From: an uncultured Gammaproteobacteria bacterium
GTDB taxonomy: Bacteria > Pseudomonadota > Gammaproteobacteria > HK1
Assembly (NCBI GenBank): GCA_947258715.1
Contig: CAMYJH010000010.1
Location: 186,868-250,867 of the forward strand
Length of the DNA stretch: 64,000 bases
Reading direction: 5' to 3'
This document shows, one piece after another, positions 19,237-27,803 of this stretch (position 1 is its first letter; every line of letters starts with the position of its first letter). The notes below the pieces were generated by a model. It saw only the letters and a program-made list of their open reading frames with translations, was not told the origin of the DNA and ran no database searches. Both the position numbers and the translations under genes were made by a program.

Positions 19237-19884
19237 TCAGCCGGCGCTTTTTAGAGAGCGGCGCTCCAGAGCGATCAAACCTTCGGTGATCTGGATCATT
19301 CCCTCATAGCTGCCGGCCATGCCGGCCAGGACGCGATATTTCCCGTTCACGATGACGGTTGGCGTCTCCGTAACACCGTATCGGCGCTGCATCACCTTGG
19401 ATTTACGCAGCATCGACTCCACCGCAAAGGAGTCGAAGGTGTTATCGAAGTCCGACTCCGAGACGCCATGTTCAGTAAATAGTTTTCGCCACGCGTCCTT
19501 GGAGTTCATAGCCCGTTTGTCGACGTGCAGCGCCTCGAAGATTGGACGGTGCACCTCATCCAGCACGCCGAGAAGTTTCGCCGTATAGAAAGCACGCGCG
19601 GGGGCCTCCCAGCTTTCGCGGAAGATCACCGGCATATGGCGAATCTGGACGTCATCGGCTAACCCTTTCTGAAAACGTTCCATTACGGTTAGAAAGCTGA
19701 AGCAGCTGGGGCAGCGATAACCGAAAATATCCACCACCTCGATGATACCTTGCGGGGTCTCCGTGGGTTGGTTCGGGACGATGCGCTGAAATTTTCCTTC
19801 AATATCGAAACCGGCGGCTCGAACGCCGGCGGCGCTAGTGAGGGCGAACGCCGCGAGAAGCAAATTGAACTTCCTTCGAATCAT
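19237..19884 (-). CDS. dsbA: Thiol:disulfide interchange protein DsbA
   Basis: The 215-residue periplasmic protein has a Sec signal (residues 1-24), a thioredoxin fold with active site C58-P-S-C61 in FGYRCPSCFSF, and the cis-proline loop ETPTVIVNG. It introduces disulfides into exported proteins. The dipeptide is PS instead of the PH of E. coli DsbA, which should alter redox potential. I chose the ATG at 19884 because it starts a proper signal peptide. It is downstream of the cytochrome genes, a frequent arrangement in gammaproteobacteria. Confidence 0.93.
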   Translation of the reverse strand: MIRRKFNLLLAAFALTSAAGVRAAGFDIEGKFQRIVPNQPTETPQGIIEVVDIFGYRCPSCFSFLTVMERFQKGLADDVQIRHMPVIFRESWEAPARAFYTAKLLGVLDEVHRPIFEALHVDKRAMNSKDAWRKLFTEHGVSESDFDNTFDSFAVESMLRKSKVMQRRYGVTETPTVIVNGKYRVLAGMAGSYEGMIQITEGLIALERRSLKSAG

Positions 19885-20049
19885 TTGGTTTTCCTCTTGA
19901 AACCCCAGGCAAAAACAACCGGACATGGACAGCCTAGCGCCTCCGGTCGCACATCGGGTAAGTCTTCAGGCCTGCGGAAGAGTTTCATCGGGGAGAGAAC
20001 GCTGCAGTCGAAGTGACCGCTCGCTATACCCGCGAGGGCCTGATGCCGG

Positions 20050-20655
20050 TCAATGCAGTCCGACGATATACTCCGAAACCGCTTCGATTTCTTCCTTAGT
20101 CATCCAGCGGGCCACGTCGCGCATCATCGCTCTAGGATCGTTGCCGCGTTCGCCGTCGCGGAAGGCGTAGAGCTGGATGGCCACGTACTTGGCGTGCTGG
20201 CCGGAAAGCGACGGAATGCCGCCCAGCGGATCGCCCGCGCCTGTGGGGCCATGGCAGGCCATACAAGCCGGCACGCCGGATTTGGCGTTACCGCCACGGT
20301 AAATCTTCTCGCCAAGGGCAACCCGCTGCTCGCTGGCGAATCCGCCGCTTCGCGTCTTGCTGGCGTAGAATGCGGCGATGTCCGCCATGTCCGCTTCTGA
20401 GAGCGGGGCCACCATACCGCCCATCAGGGGGTTCACCCGCCGGCCCGCCTTGAAATCCTTGAGTTGTTTGTCCAAGTACTTGGGATGCTGGCCGGCGAGC
20501 TTCGGCCAATCGGGATTGGTGCTGTTGCCATCGGCGCCGTGGCAGGCGGCGCAGACCGCTGCTTTGGCCTCACCTGCCTTCTCATCCCCCGCGGCGTGGG
20601 CGTTTCCGGCCGCGAGTGCAATACCGATAATCGCGATGAGTGTGCATTTATTCAT
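20050..20655 (-). CDS. Dihaem cytochrome c4
   Basis: The 201-residue periplasmic protein has a signal peptide ending at about residue 22 and two CXXCH haem sites (CAACH 35-39 and CMACH 131-135), each followed by the class I pattern with later methionine ligands (NPLMGGMV; DPRAMM). It carries electrons to terminal oxidases, plausibly from sulfur oxidation here. The ATG at 20655 fits the signal peptide better than the longer frame. Confidence 0.92.
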   Translation of the reverse strand: MNKCTLIAIIGIALAAGNAHAAGDEKAGEAKAAVCAACHGADGNSTNPDWPKLAGQHPKYLDKQLKDFKAGRRVNPLMGGMVAPLSEADMADIAAFYASKTRSGGFASEQRVALGEKIYRGGNAKSGVPACMACHGPTGAGDPLGGIPSLSGQHAKYVAIQLYAFRDGERGNDPRAMMRDVARWMTKEEIEAVSEYIVGLH

Positions 20656-20732
20656 TTCAGTTGCCGCCGTGATCGTGCATAGAATCAAAGCTCTCAGCTA
20701 CCGATGTGGTGGTCAGCGTGTCAGGTTTGCTC

Positions 20733-20875
20733 AGAACCTATTTCAAAATTGCTGTGCTTAGCTTAACGGCGTTAAAAACAGACTCAAAATGTCCATTTTC
20801 TGGCGTGTAAACTGCGCTTATTAAGTCTGTTTTTGCCTTGTCTTATCCAAGCTCGCCAATTTTGAGACAGGTTTT
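20733..20875. repeat. MITE-like nested inverted repeat between two cytochrome genes
   Basis: Outer arms 20733-20751 and 20857-20875 match as an imperfect inverted repeat (AGAACCTATTTCAAAATTG against AAAACCTGTCTCAAAATTG). Inner arms 20774-20784 and 20824-20834 are a perfect 11-base inverted repeat (AAAAACAGACT). There is no coding potential. The right end stops two bases before the stop codon of the monohaem cytochrome. The structure suggests a small non-autonomous element. Confidence 0.6.
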
Positions 20876-20877
20876 AA

Positions 20878-21192
20878 TTACTTCGGTTTCTGGGCTGCGA
20901 AAAAGGCCGCCAGATCTTGCATGTCCTTCTCACTCAGGCCGGCAGCCATCGGACTCATGAGCGGGTCTTTCCTTACTCCCGACCTGAATGCCTTGAGCTG
21001 CTTAACCAGGTAGGCTGAGTGCTGCCCGGCGAGGTTCGGCCACAGCGGATTGGTACTGTTGCCGTCGCGACCGTGGCATGCTCCGCACGAGGCCGCTTTG
21101 GTTTTGCCCGCAGCCGCATCGCCAGCGGCGAACGCAGTTGCGGCCACAATCCACATGGCCACGGCAGCTAAAGGCACCGTGGTCTTTTTCAT
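20878..21192 (-). CDS. Monohaem cytochrome c (c553-like)
   Basis: The 104-residue protein has a Sec signal (residues 1-23) and one haem site, CGACH at 36-40, followed by GRDGNSTNPLWPNLAGQHSA, which resembles the first half of the adjacent cytochrome c4. The likely methionine ligand is in DPLMSPMAAG. It is probably a duplicated half of the c4 gene serving as a small electron carrier. Confidence 0.9.
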   Translation of the reverse strand: MKKTTVPLAAVAMWIVAATAFAAGDAAAGKTKAASCGACHGRDGNSTNPLWPNLAGQHSAYLVKQLKAFRSGVRKDPLMSPMAAGLSEKDMQDLAAFFAAQKPK

Positions 21193-21334
21193 CTAACTGT
21201 CCTGCTCTTTGCGACTTGAATTTGGGATCGAGCGGCGTGGCGCAAATGCAGTTTAATACAGCGAAAACTGCGAGGCAGGTATATAACAGGCCCCGATTAG
21301 GGGGTCAACTTGGCACCATCGTCGGGGGGCTGCA

Positions 21335-21934
21335 TTGAGCCACGACATCTTACGACGGGCCGCTTTTTATCGCGCAGCCGCGCGCGTCGACCAGCTGCCC
21401 GCTGACCGAGGCAGAGAGGTCGCATTCGCCGGCCGATCCAATGCCGGCAAGTCCACTGCAATCAACGTCATCACCAAACGCAACGCACTTGCCCGCACGA
21501 GCAAGACCCCGGGGCGTACGCAGCAGATTGTTTTCTTCCGCCTGGATGAGGACAAGAGACTGGTGGATTTACCCGGCTACGGCTACGCGCGAGTACCGGA
21601 CGAGGTACGCCGGAGCTGGGCAAAACTGGTGGAGTCCTATCTGACTGGACGCAGGAGTCTCAAAGGGGTGGTGCTGCTCACCGACGCTCGGCGGCCGTTT
21701 ACAGAGCTGGACCTTGCGCTTGTGGGATGGTGCGCGGCGGCGGCAGTACCGGTGCACGCGCTGCTGACGAAAAGCGACAAGCTCAAGCGCGGCCAGGCGG
21801 CGCAGACGCTGGCCAAAGCCCAACGGTTCAATGAGAACACTGACGTAAATCTGACGCTACAGCTCTTCTCTGCTCTGAAGCGCGAAGGCGTCGAGGCGGC
21901 AGCCGACAAAGTATGCGGCTGGCTCGAGGACTGA
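21335..21934 (+). CDS. engB: Ribosome biogenesis GTPase EngB/YsxC
   Basis: The 199-residue GTPase has G1 GRSNAGKS (33-40), the switch region TSKTPGRTQQIVFF, G3 DLPGYGYARV and G4 LLTKSDK. It assists large-subunit assembly. The start is a TTG with no strong ribosome binding site but matches the family N-terminus. It is divergent from the cytochromes, as in many gammaproteobacteria; in E. coli small RNA genes flank engB, relevant to the non-coding stretch that follows. Confidence 0.93.
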   Translation: MSHDILRRAAFYRAAARVDQLPADRGREVAFAGRSNAGKSTAINVITKRNALARTSKTPGRTQQIVFFRLDEDKRLVDLPGYGYARVPDEVRRSWAKLVESYLTGRRSLKGVVLLTDARRPFTELDLALVGWCAAAAVPVHALLTKSDKLKRGQAAQTLAKAQRFNENTDVNLTLQLFSALKREGVEAAADKVCGWLED

Positions 21935-21946
21935 GGCCGGGAAAGC

Positions 21947-21999
21947 AAAAAAAGAGCCCCGGCTCCTCATTCGGGGGGGAAGGGGAATAAAGCCGGGGC
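21947..21999 (-). terminator. Terminator of an unassigned minus-strand transcript
   Basis: On the minus strand the arms GCCCCGGCT and AGCCGGGGC are followed by TCTTTTTTT. The M48 peptidase upstream has its own candidate terminator at 22436-22460, so this one probably ends a separate small RNA. Confidence 0.6.
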
Positions 22000-22156
22000 G
22001 AAGCATTACCCGGCCGGGGAAGCCGGGAATGATTTCCCGCTCAGGGAGGTGGAGCGGGGAGCCTTCACGCGTACCGGTTGCGAGAACCGGAGAATTGGCG
22101 GCACCGCGTGAGGCCCTGAGTCTAAAGAGTCACTTACGGGGGGAAAGTTCCCCTTT

Positions 22157-22403
22157 AGTGGATAAATTTTGCTCGAGTCATGCACAGGACGCAAATTTCC
22201 CCGGGAAATCTTCCCAGTCGAATCTTTCCCGGCCCCGGTCATGTCCTAGGAAAATTCTTTAACTATATGTTTTTAATGATAAATCTTCTGCGTGGCGAAG
22301 AAATCGCTGATTTGAAGAATCCTGAAGCGTGGCGCGCAGTTGGGTCGCTTACCGGCAAGTCGTCCACAGTTTTATCCACAGATTTTGTGGATAATCATCC
22401 ACA
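22157..22403. promoter_or_regulatory. Cluster of DnaA boxes
   Basis: Two perfect TTATCCACA boxes face each other (22372-22380 on the plus strand, 22386-22394 on the minus strand). They are flanked by near matches TCGTCCACA (22360-22368) and TCATCCACA (22395-22403), and another inverted near match lies at 22157-22165. An AT-rich run at 22251-22295 lies between them. This is the make-up of an origin or of a DnaA-titrating site; no dnaA, dnaN or gidA is in view. Confidence 0.6.
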
Positions 22404-22435
22404 CTAAAGCCGGCCAGAGCCTTAAACGAAGTAGA

Positions 22436-22460
22436 TAAGAAAGGGCCTTAACTCCGGCCC
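22436..22460 (-). terminator. Possible terminator of the M48 peptidase gene
   Basis: On the minus strand the stem GGGCC / GGCCC with loop GGAGTTAA is followed by TTTCTT, about 45 bases after the stop codon. The stem is short, so the call is tentative. Confidence 0.4.
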
Positions 22461-22505
22461 ATAAGTTGACGTCGACGCAAACGGGATCTGGGCCGGGGCA
22501 GCCGT

Positions 22506-23972
22506 TTACTCGACTCGCTTCATGAGCCTGCCCGGGGTCGGCTCTCCCCTGGGATAGTCGCCGTTGATCAGCCTGAGTTGGGCCTCGGCGTAGCTGCTCA
22601 ACCCCGAACGGGCCGCAAGGGCTGAATAGCGGGTGCTGGCGTTTGCTCGCAGCAAGGCGATGCGGCGCCCCTTCGCCAGCGCCCGCTGTTCCTGGCTGAG
22701 CGCTCTCAGGCTCAAGGAAGTGTTGAGAAATTCGGTGCGATACTTGCGGTTGTTGCCCTTATCCTTGCGCGCGCCGACGAAAATGTACGCCTTATCCTGA
22801 AAATAAACCACGGTGAACCGAGCCAGTCGCTGCCCGAACGGCGTTTTTGCCAAGGCGAGCGCGGTGTAGGCGGGGAACTCACCTGCGCTGAGGGCCTGTC
22901 CCTGGATGGGTTGAAGCTTGAGCCGCTCTTTAATGAACAGCTCCGGCGGTATTCGCTTATTCAGGTCCCGCAGGAAAACCTGCAAAAGGGCGTCGTTAGC
23001 GGGTGGCACCGCCAGCAGGCGGTCGGGGCGATTCTCCACCCGCCAGCCTTCGGGGAAACGGAGACTTAATCCCAGGTCGGCATGGTAGAAATCCCGACCG
23101 CGCAGCACACCTTGCTTGACTCCGGGCCCGTAGGTAAGGCCGGAAATGGTGTTCAGATACAGCTCTCGATTGACCCTCGTTCGTCGACCGGAGGCCGCCA
23201 GGGCGCCAGCCTTGCCCACCACTTGCTGAAGCCGCGTGTCGCTGTCCGGATGGGTGGAAAATAGTCCGTGGTAGACGTTGGGTTCGCGCCCTTCACGTCT
23301 TGCGCGATCCACCTCGAAGCTTTCCTGGGCCTTGAGCACGCGGATGACCTGGAGCATGGCATTGGGGTCGTAGCCAGCCCGGGCCAGGTATTCGGCGCCC
23401 AGGCCGTCGGCCTCGAGCTCGTGTTCGCGCCCATATCCCCGGATGAGCGCGCCACCGAAAAGCGAATAGACGTTCTGCGCGGCCGCGCCGCGCAGCTCAG
23501 GCAGCAGAATCGCGCCTATTGTGTAACCGAGACCGGCTGCCTGCTGGGCGGTGTACTGGCGTACGCTGTGACGCGCGGTTACGTGGCCGATTTCGTGTCC
23601 AAGAACAGCGGCAAGTTCGGCCTCCGAATTGAGCATCGCCAGCATCCCGCGGGTGACGTAGATGTATCCGCCAGGGAGGGCGAAGGCGTTGACATCCGCG
23701 CTGTCGAGTACGGTGAAACGGTAGACCAGATTGGGGCGGTGACTGCGGGTGGCCAGCCGATCGCCAACCTGCTGCACGTAGTTCTGGAGACCGGCGTCCT
23801 CATATCGGCCGTATTCGTTAAGGATCTCGTCGTGGGTCTGGCGGCCGATGGCGAGTTCCCGCGACTCGTCCATGAGCACGAAGTCGCTCTGGCCGGTGAC
23901 CGGGTTCTGGGCGCAGGCACAAAGCACGCAGACGGCGACCCAACCAGCGACGAAGATCTTCATTTTTGCCAT
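22506..23972 (-). CDS. M48-family metallopeptidase lipoprotein
   Basis: The 488-residue protein starts with a lipoprotein signal (lipobox LCAC, Cys20) and the family opening NPVTGQSDFVLM. The zinc site is LGHEIGHVTARHS (HEIGH 126-130) with the third ligand in HELEADGLGAEYL. It resembles the BepA/YfgC and LoiP group that controls outer-membrane protein quality in the periplasm. The C-terminal half (residues about 300-488) replaces the TPR region of BepA with a different domain that includes a DUF-like segment after FRFPEGW-type sequence. It has its own transcription unit. Confidence 0.9.
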   Translation of the reverse strand: MAKMKIFVAGWVAVCVLCACAQNPVTGQSDFVLMDESRELAIGRQTHDEILNEYGRYEDAGLQNYVQQVGDRLATRSHRPNLVYRFTVLDSADVNAFALPGGYIYVTRGMLAMLNSEAELAAVLGHEIGHVTARHSVRQYTAQQAAGLGYTIGAILLPELRGAAAQNVYSLFGGALIRGYGREHELEADGLGAEYLARAGYDPNAMLQVIRVLKAQESFEVDRARREGREPNVYHGLFSTHPDSDTRLQQVVGKAGALAASGRRTRVNRELYLNTISGLTYGPGVKQGVLRGRDFYHADLGLSLRFPEGWRVENRPDRLLAVPPANDALLQVFLRDLNKRIPPELFIKERLKLQPIQGQALSAGEFPAYTALALAKTPFGQRLARFTVVYFQDKAYIFVGARKDKGNNRKYRTEFLNTSLSLRALSQEQRALAKGRRIALLRANASTRYSALAARSGLSSYAEAQLRLINGDYPRGEPTPGRLMKRVE

Positions 23973-24252
23973 CTAGCGCATAATACGGACCGTTCCTCTT
24001 CGACGGGAGATGCGGTCCGAAACTCGGAATGACTCCGGCACGTTTATCTACGAGACACCTGCGTAGACTCCGGGGTTCCCTCCGTCTGGCAACGAGGGGG
24101 AGCGACGGGAGGAGTGTAGAAAAGGAGCGCGCGAGCGGGATCGGACACTTGCCATATAAAACACGGTTTTAATCGTCTGCCAATCGTTGGCGAAGGCGTG
24201 AAGAGGAGAAGCGGGCGAATGCAGGGCCCGGCTTTCAAGCACCTTCCCGCGC

Positions 24253-25062
24253 TCAATCCAGCAGGCGCAGCGCGGCCGGATGACGCACCGTAATGCGAAG
24301 CTCACCCCTGCGACGCTCCACATAGCCTCGAACCTCAACCCGGCGCCCGGCGAGGGCGCGAAGCGCGAACTGCTTAAAGTGGATCAGGTCTTCCTTGGGC
24401 ACCCGAACGGCCACCTTGGGCGCGAGATTGAGCCAGAGATTCTTTCTACCCTCGCCGACGCGCTCGACTTTTCCGCCGACGATATGAAATCCGCGCGCCG
24501 TTGCCTTCAGTCTATTGGCGGCAACGGTTTGGAAACGATCCAGCCGCCAGATGCCGAGGCCGGCTTCGCGCGCAGCACGCTCCAGGGCCGCGTAACAAGA
24601 GTAATTCCACTCGTTGGGTGGCACCACCAGGGTCGTAGCCAGCCCGGCCGTCAGCACCTGCGCCTGGACGTTGAGTCCGCTGGGGAGAAAAACGTGGGCC
24701 AGTAGGCGACCGTAGCGGTCATAGCGTTCGGCATCGAAGCGCAGCCTCACCCGGGCACCGGGTGCCGCGAGGGACTCGAGGAAAGTCCTGGCGGGTTCGG
24801 CCATGGGCTCCGACGGACGATCATCGTGACCGAGTTCCGGCGTATTGATGCCCAGCAGCCTCACCCGGCGCCGGTCGGAGAGCTCCAGGGTGTCGCCGTC
24901 AAAGACCTGGCGCACGACGCCGCGGTCGTCATAGCGGAAAGAAGGACAAAGCGGCTCGGAATCCGCGGCGGGCCCACCAGGGATCGACAGCAGAGCCGCA
25001 GCCGCGGCGAAAAATGAAACGGCGCCCCTGAATCGCGCCCTGCGTGGTCGGTAGTCGGTCAC
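24253..25062 (-). CDS. Thermonuclease-family (SNase) protein
   Basis: The 269-residue protein has a signal-like N-terminus and a staphylococcal nuclease domain: VFDGDTLEL, RRVRLLGINTPELG and YDRYGRLLAHVF, which supply the calcium ligands and catalytic arginines. A C-terminal extension (residues about 185-269) resembles the OB-like add-on found in proteobacterial SNase proteins. It is probably periplasmic. It is 38 bases downstream of rpmE on the same strand. Confidence 0.85.
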   Translation of the reverse strand: MTDYRPRRARFRGAVSFFAAAAALLSIPGGPAADSEPLCPSFRYDDRGVVRQVFDGDTLELSDRRRVRLLGINTPELGHDDRPSEPMAEPARTFLESLAAPGARVRLRFDAERYDRYGRLLAHVFLPSGLNVQAQVLTAGLATTLVVPPNEWNYSCYAALERAAREAGLGIWRLDRFQTVAANRLKATARGFHIVGGKVERVGEGRKNLWLNLAPKVAVRVPKEDLIHFKQFALRALAGRRVEVRGYVERRRGELRITVRHPAALRLLD

Positions 25063-25100
25063 CGGCGGTGGCGCGACCCCACGACACGACTGCGATGGCG

Positions 25101-25304
25101 TCAGCCCAGGCCGTACCTGCGGCGGAACTTATCCACCCGGCCGGCCGTGTCCATGATCTTCTGCTGGCCGGTGTAGAACGGATGGCAGGCGGAGCAGACC
25201 TCCAAGTGCAAATCTTCCCCCAGGGTGGAGCGGGTCTTGAAAGAGTTGCCGCAGCTGCAGTTGACGCTGATCTCTTTGTATTCGGGATGAATATCCTTTT
25301 TCAT
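25101..25304 (-). CDS. rpmE: 50S ribosomal protein L31 (zinc-binding form)
   Basis: The 67-residue protein matches bacterial L31: [12 protein letters not shown] at the start and [19 protein letters not shown] at the end. Cysteines in NCSCGNSF and [10 protein letters not shown] form the zinc-binding C+ type; the zinc-free paralogue is not in the window. Confidence 0.97.
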   Translation of the reverse strand: MKKDIHPEYKEISVNCSCGNSFKTRSTLGEDLHLEVCSACHPFYTGQQKIMDTAGRVDKFRRRYGLG

Positions 25305-25437
25305 GACGGTTCTCGAAAAGCGGTTGAAGAAGTCACTTCAGCTCTTGAAAAGGGCGCGCGATTCTATAGCAGTTTCTCGCCGGGCGCAAAAACCCCCGCG
25401 GGCGGCGCGGCCGGTAAATCGGGTTCTGGCAGCATTT

Positions 25438-26904
25438 TCAATCGATGCCGAGGTCGTTCCAGATGGCGTCGATACGGGCCTTGACCTCCCGGCTCATGGC
25501 GATGGGCCTGCCCCACTCGCGGTTCGTCTCTCCGGGCCACTTCGCGGTTGCGTCGAGTCCTAACTTTGAGCCCAAGCCGGCGACGGGTGACGCGAAATCG
25601 AGATAATCGATTGGCGTATTGTCGACGATCGTTATGTCGCGGGCGGGATCGGTGCGGGTCGTGATCGCCCAGATCACGTCTTTCCAGTCGCGCACGTTGA
25701 CGTCGTCGTCTGTGACGACGACGAACTTGGTGTACATGAACTGGCGGAGATAAGACCATACCGCGAACATTAAACGCTTGGCGTGTCCCGGATACTGTTT
25801 ACGCATGCTCACCAGCGCCATGCGGTAAGAGCAGCCTTCAGGTGGAAGATAGAAATCGACGATCTCGGGAAACTGCTTTTGCAGAATGGGAACGAACACT
25901 TCGTTCAAAGCGACGCCCAGCACCGCCGGCTCGTCCGGCGGGCGTCCGGTGTAGGTGCTGTGGTAGATGGGTGCGTTCCGGTGGCTGATTCGCTCCACGG
26001 TGAACACTGGGAAAGTCTCCACTTCGTTATAGTAGCCGGTGTGATCGCCGAAGGGGCCCTCGGGCGCGGTGTCGCCGGGGTGAATGAATCCTTCGAGCAC
26101 GATTTCGGCGTTTGCCGGAACCCGAAGATCACCGACCGTGCAGTCTACTAACTCGGTGCGCGCGCCGCGAAGAAGTCCGGCAAATGCAAACTCCGAAAGC
26201 GTGTCAGGCACCGGGGTCACCGCGGCGAGCATGGTCGCTGGATCGGCGCCCAGCGCAACGGCTACTGGAAACGGTTTACCCGGATGCTTGTGGCACCAGT
26301 CGCGGTAATCCAGCGCGCCGCCACGATGGGCGAGCCAGCGCATAGTGACGCGGTTTCTGTCGATCACCTGCTGGCGGTAGATGCCTAAGTTCTGCCGCGA
26401 ACGGCTGGGACCCTGTGTCACTACCAGCCCCCATGTGATCAGCGGGCCGGCGTCGTCGGGCCAGCAGGTTTGAACCGGAAGCGAGGAAAGGTCGACCTCG
26501 CTGCCTTCGATCATGTTCGTTCGGCAGGCTGCGACGCGGACGATTTTGGGCGCCATGTCTAGCACCTTCTTGAAAACGGGCAGCGACTTCCAGGCGTCTT
26601 TCATCCCTTTTGGAGGCTCCGGCTCCTTGAGATAAGCCAGCAGACGACCGATTTCCCGCATGCCATTCACCGACTCCTGGCCCATGCCCAGCGCGACCCG
26701 GAGCGGCGTTCCAAACAAATTCCCCAGCACCGGAATGTCGTGTCCTTTCGGGCGCTCGAAAATCAGTGCCGGTCCGCCGGCGCGAAGGGTGCGATCGCAG
26801 ACCTCGGTTATCTCGAGCCTGGGATCGATCTCGACCGCGATGCGCTTGAGTTCACGACGCCGCTCCAGCTGTCCGATGAAGTCGCGTAAATCCCGGTATT
26901 TCAT
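25438..26904 (-). CDS. ubiD: 4-hydroxy-3-polyprenylbenzoate decarboxylase UbiD
   Basis: The 488-residue enzyme uses prenylated FMN to decarboxylate the ubiquinone precursor. Full-length match to UbiD includes [20 protein letters not shown] for cofactor binding and [15 protein letters not shown] with the catalytic acid. The flavin prenyltransferase gene ubiX is not in the window. xthA lies 27 bases upstream on the same strand. Confidence 0.96.
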   Translation of the reverse strand: MKYRDLRDFIGQLERRRELKRIAVEIDPRLEITEVCDRTLRAGGPALIFERPKGHDIPVLGNLFGTPLRVALGMGQESVNGMREIGRLLAYLKEPEPPKGMKDAWKSLPVFKKVLDMAPKIVRVAACRTNMIEGSEVDLSSLPVQTCWPDDAGPLITWGLVVTQGPSRSRQNLGIYRQQVIDRNRVTMRWLAHRGGALDYRDWCHKHPGKPFPVAVALGADPATMLAAVTPVPDTLSEFAFAGLLRGARTELVDCTVGDLRVPANAEIVLEGFIHPGDTAPEGPFGDHTGYYNEVETFPVFTVERISHRNAPIYHSTYTGRPPDEPAVLGVALNEVFVPILQKQFPEIVDFYLPPEGCSYRMALVSMRKQYPGHAKRLMFAVWSYLRQFMYTKFVVVTDDDVNVRDWKDVIWAITTRTDPARDITIVDNTPIDYLDFASPVAGLGSKLGLDATAKWPGETNREWGRPIAMSREVKARIDAIWNDLGID

Positions 26905-26931
26905 GCTTAAGAGTGGCGGACCGCGGCGCGA

Positions 26932-27699
26932 TCAGAGTTCGAACTCGGCTACCACCGGCGCGTGGTCTGACGGTCGCTCGTTCTTGCGTGGTGATTTATC
27001 GACGTAGCAGCTGGCACACGCATCGCACAAGCGGTCCGTGGCGAGCACGAGATCGATACGAAGCCCCATATTTCTGCGGAACGCGGCCGCCCGGTAATCC
27101 CACCAGCTGAATGTCTTCTCCTCCTGTTCGAACTTGCGAAATACGTCGTGAAAGCCTAGTTCCAGAATTCTCCCGAGCGCCTCACGCTCCGGCGTGCTGC
27201 AGAGGATTTTTTCCCGCCAGGCCTCCGGGTCGTGCACGTCCGAGTCCTCGGGCGCAATGTTAAAGTCTCCCACGACAACGATATCGCTCCATTCCGCAAT
27301 CTGCTTGCGGAGATAGTCAGTCACCGCGTCGAGCCATTTGAGCTTGTATCTATACTTCTCTGATCCGACTTCCTGGCCGTTGACCACGTAGAGGTTTACT
27401 ACCCGCATGCCGCCAGCAGTGGCAGCGATGGTGCGCCGTTCTTCCGTTTCCAAATCCAGAATCTGGGTGTCGACTCTTTCTAACTGCGACCTGCTCAAAA
27501 GTGCGACGCCGTTGTAAGTCTTTTGTCCGGAGAAAACTGCCTCATATCCGGCGGCGGCAATTTCGGCAGTGGGGAAATTTTCATCCGTTGACTTGGTTTC
27601 CTGAAGCGCCAGCAGGTCCGGCTGGTGGCGGCCAATCCAGTCCACTACCTGAGGCAGCCGTACTTTGAGTGAATTGACGTTCCAGGTGGCGATCTTCAC
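26932..27699 (-). CDS. xthA: Exodeoxyribonuclease III (AP endonuclease)
   Basis: The 255-residue enzyme cuts DNA at abasic sites. Catalytic motifs are present: IATWNVNSLKVRL, LQETKSTDENFP, VVGDFNIAPEDSDVHDPE, LRIDLVLAT and PSDHAPVVAEF. The start is a GTG at 27699, where conserved sequence begins and an AAGGA site lies upstream; the longer frame adds 16 unconserved residues. Confidence 0.95.
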   Translation of the reverse strand: MKIATWNVNSLKVRLPQVVDWIGRHQPDLLALQETKSTDENFPTAEIAAAGYEAVFSGQKTYNGVALLSRSQLERVDTQILDLETEERRTIAATAGGMRVVNLYVVNGQEVGSEKYRYKLKWLDAVTDYLRKQIAEWSDIVVVGDFNIAPEDSDVHDPEAWREKILCSTPEREALGRILELGFHDVFRKFEQEEKTFSWWDYRAAAFRRNMGLRIDLVLATDRLCDACASCYVDKSPRKNERPSDHAPVVAEFEL

Positions 27700-27803
27700 T
27701 TGGCGCAGATTTCCTTGAAGGCGCGGAATGGGCCCGGTAGTCGGCATATACCTGAACTCGCCGCCGAGCGCGACTCAGCGCCCGTATCGGGAGCATCGAC
27801 GGA

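Larger units (their letters stand above)
21935..22505. other. Long non-coding stretch with hairpins, candidate sRNA and DnaA boxes
   Basis: There are 570 bases between engB and the M48 peptidase with no credible protein. On the plus strand 21960-22260 is full of GGA-containing hairpins (for example CGGGAATGATTTCCCG and GGGGGAAAGTTCCCC). A terminator on the minus strand at 21947-21999 has no gene upstream of it, suggesting a minus-strand RNA of up to 300 nt. An AT-rich run lies at 22251-22295 and a DnaA-box cluster at 22360-22403. Confidence 0.5.

Noticed and set aside
23268..24032. 254-codon plus-strand frame inside the M48 peptidase gene
   Set aside because: Antisense to an intact metallopeptidase with clear motifs.
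25385..25416. Terminator after ubiD
   Set aside because: A CCCGCGGG palindrome next to five T residues is too small to form a stable hairpin loop.
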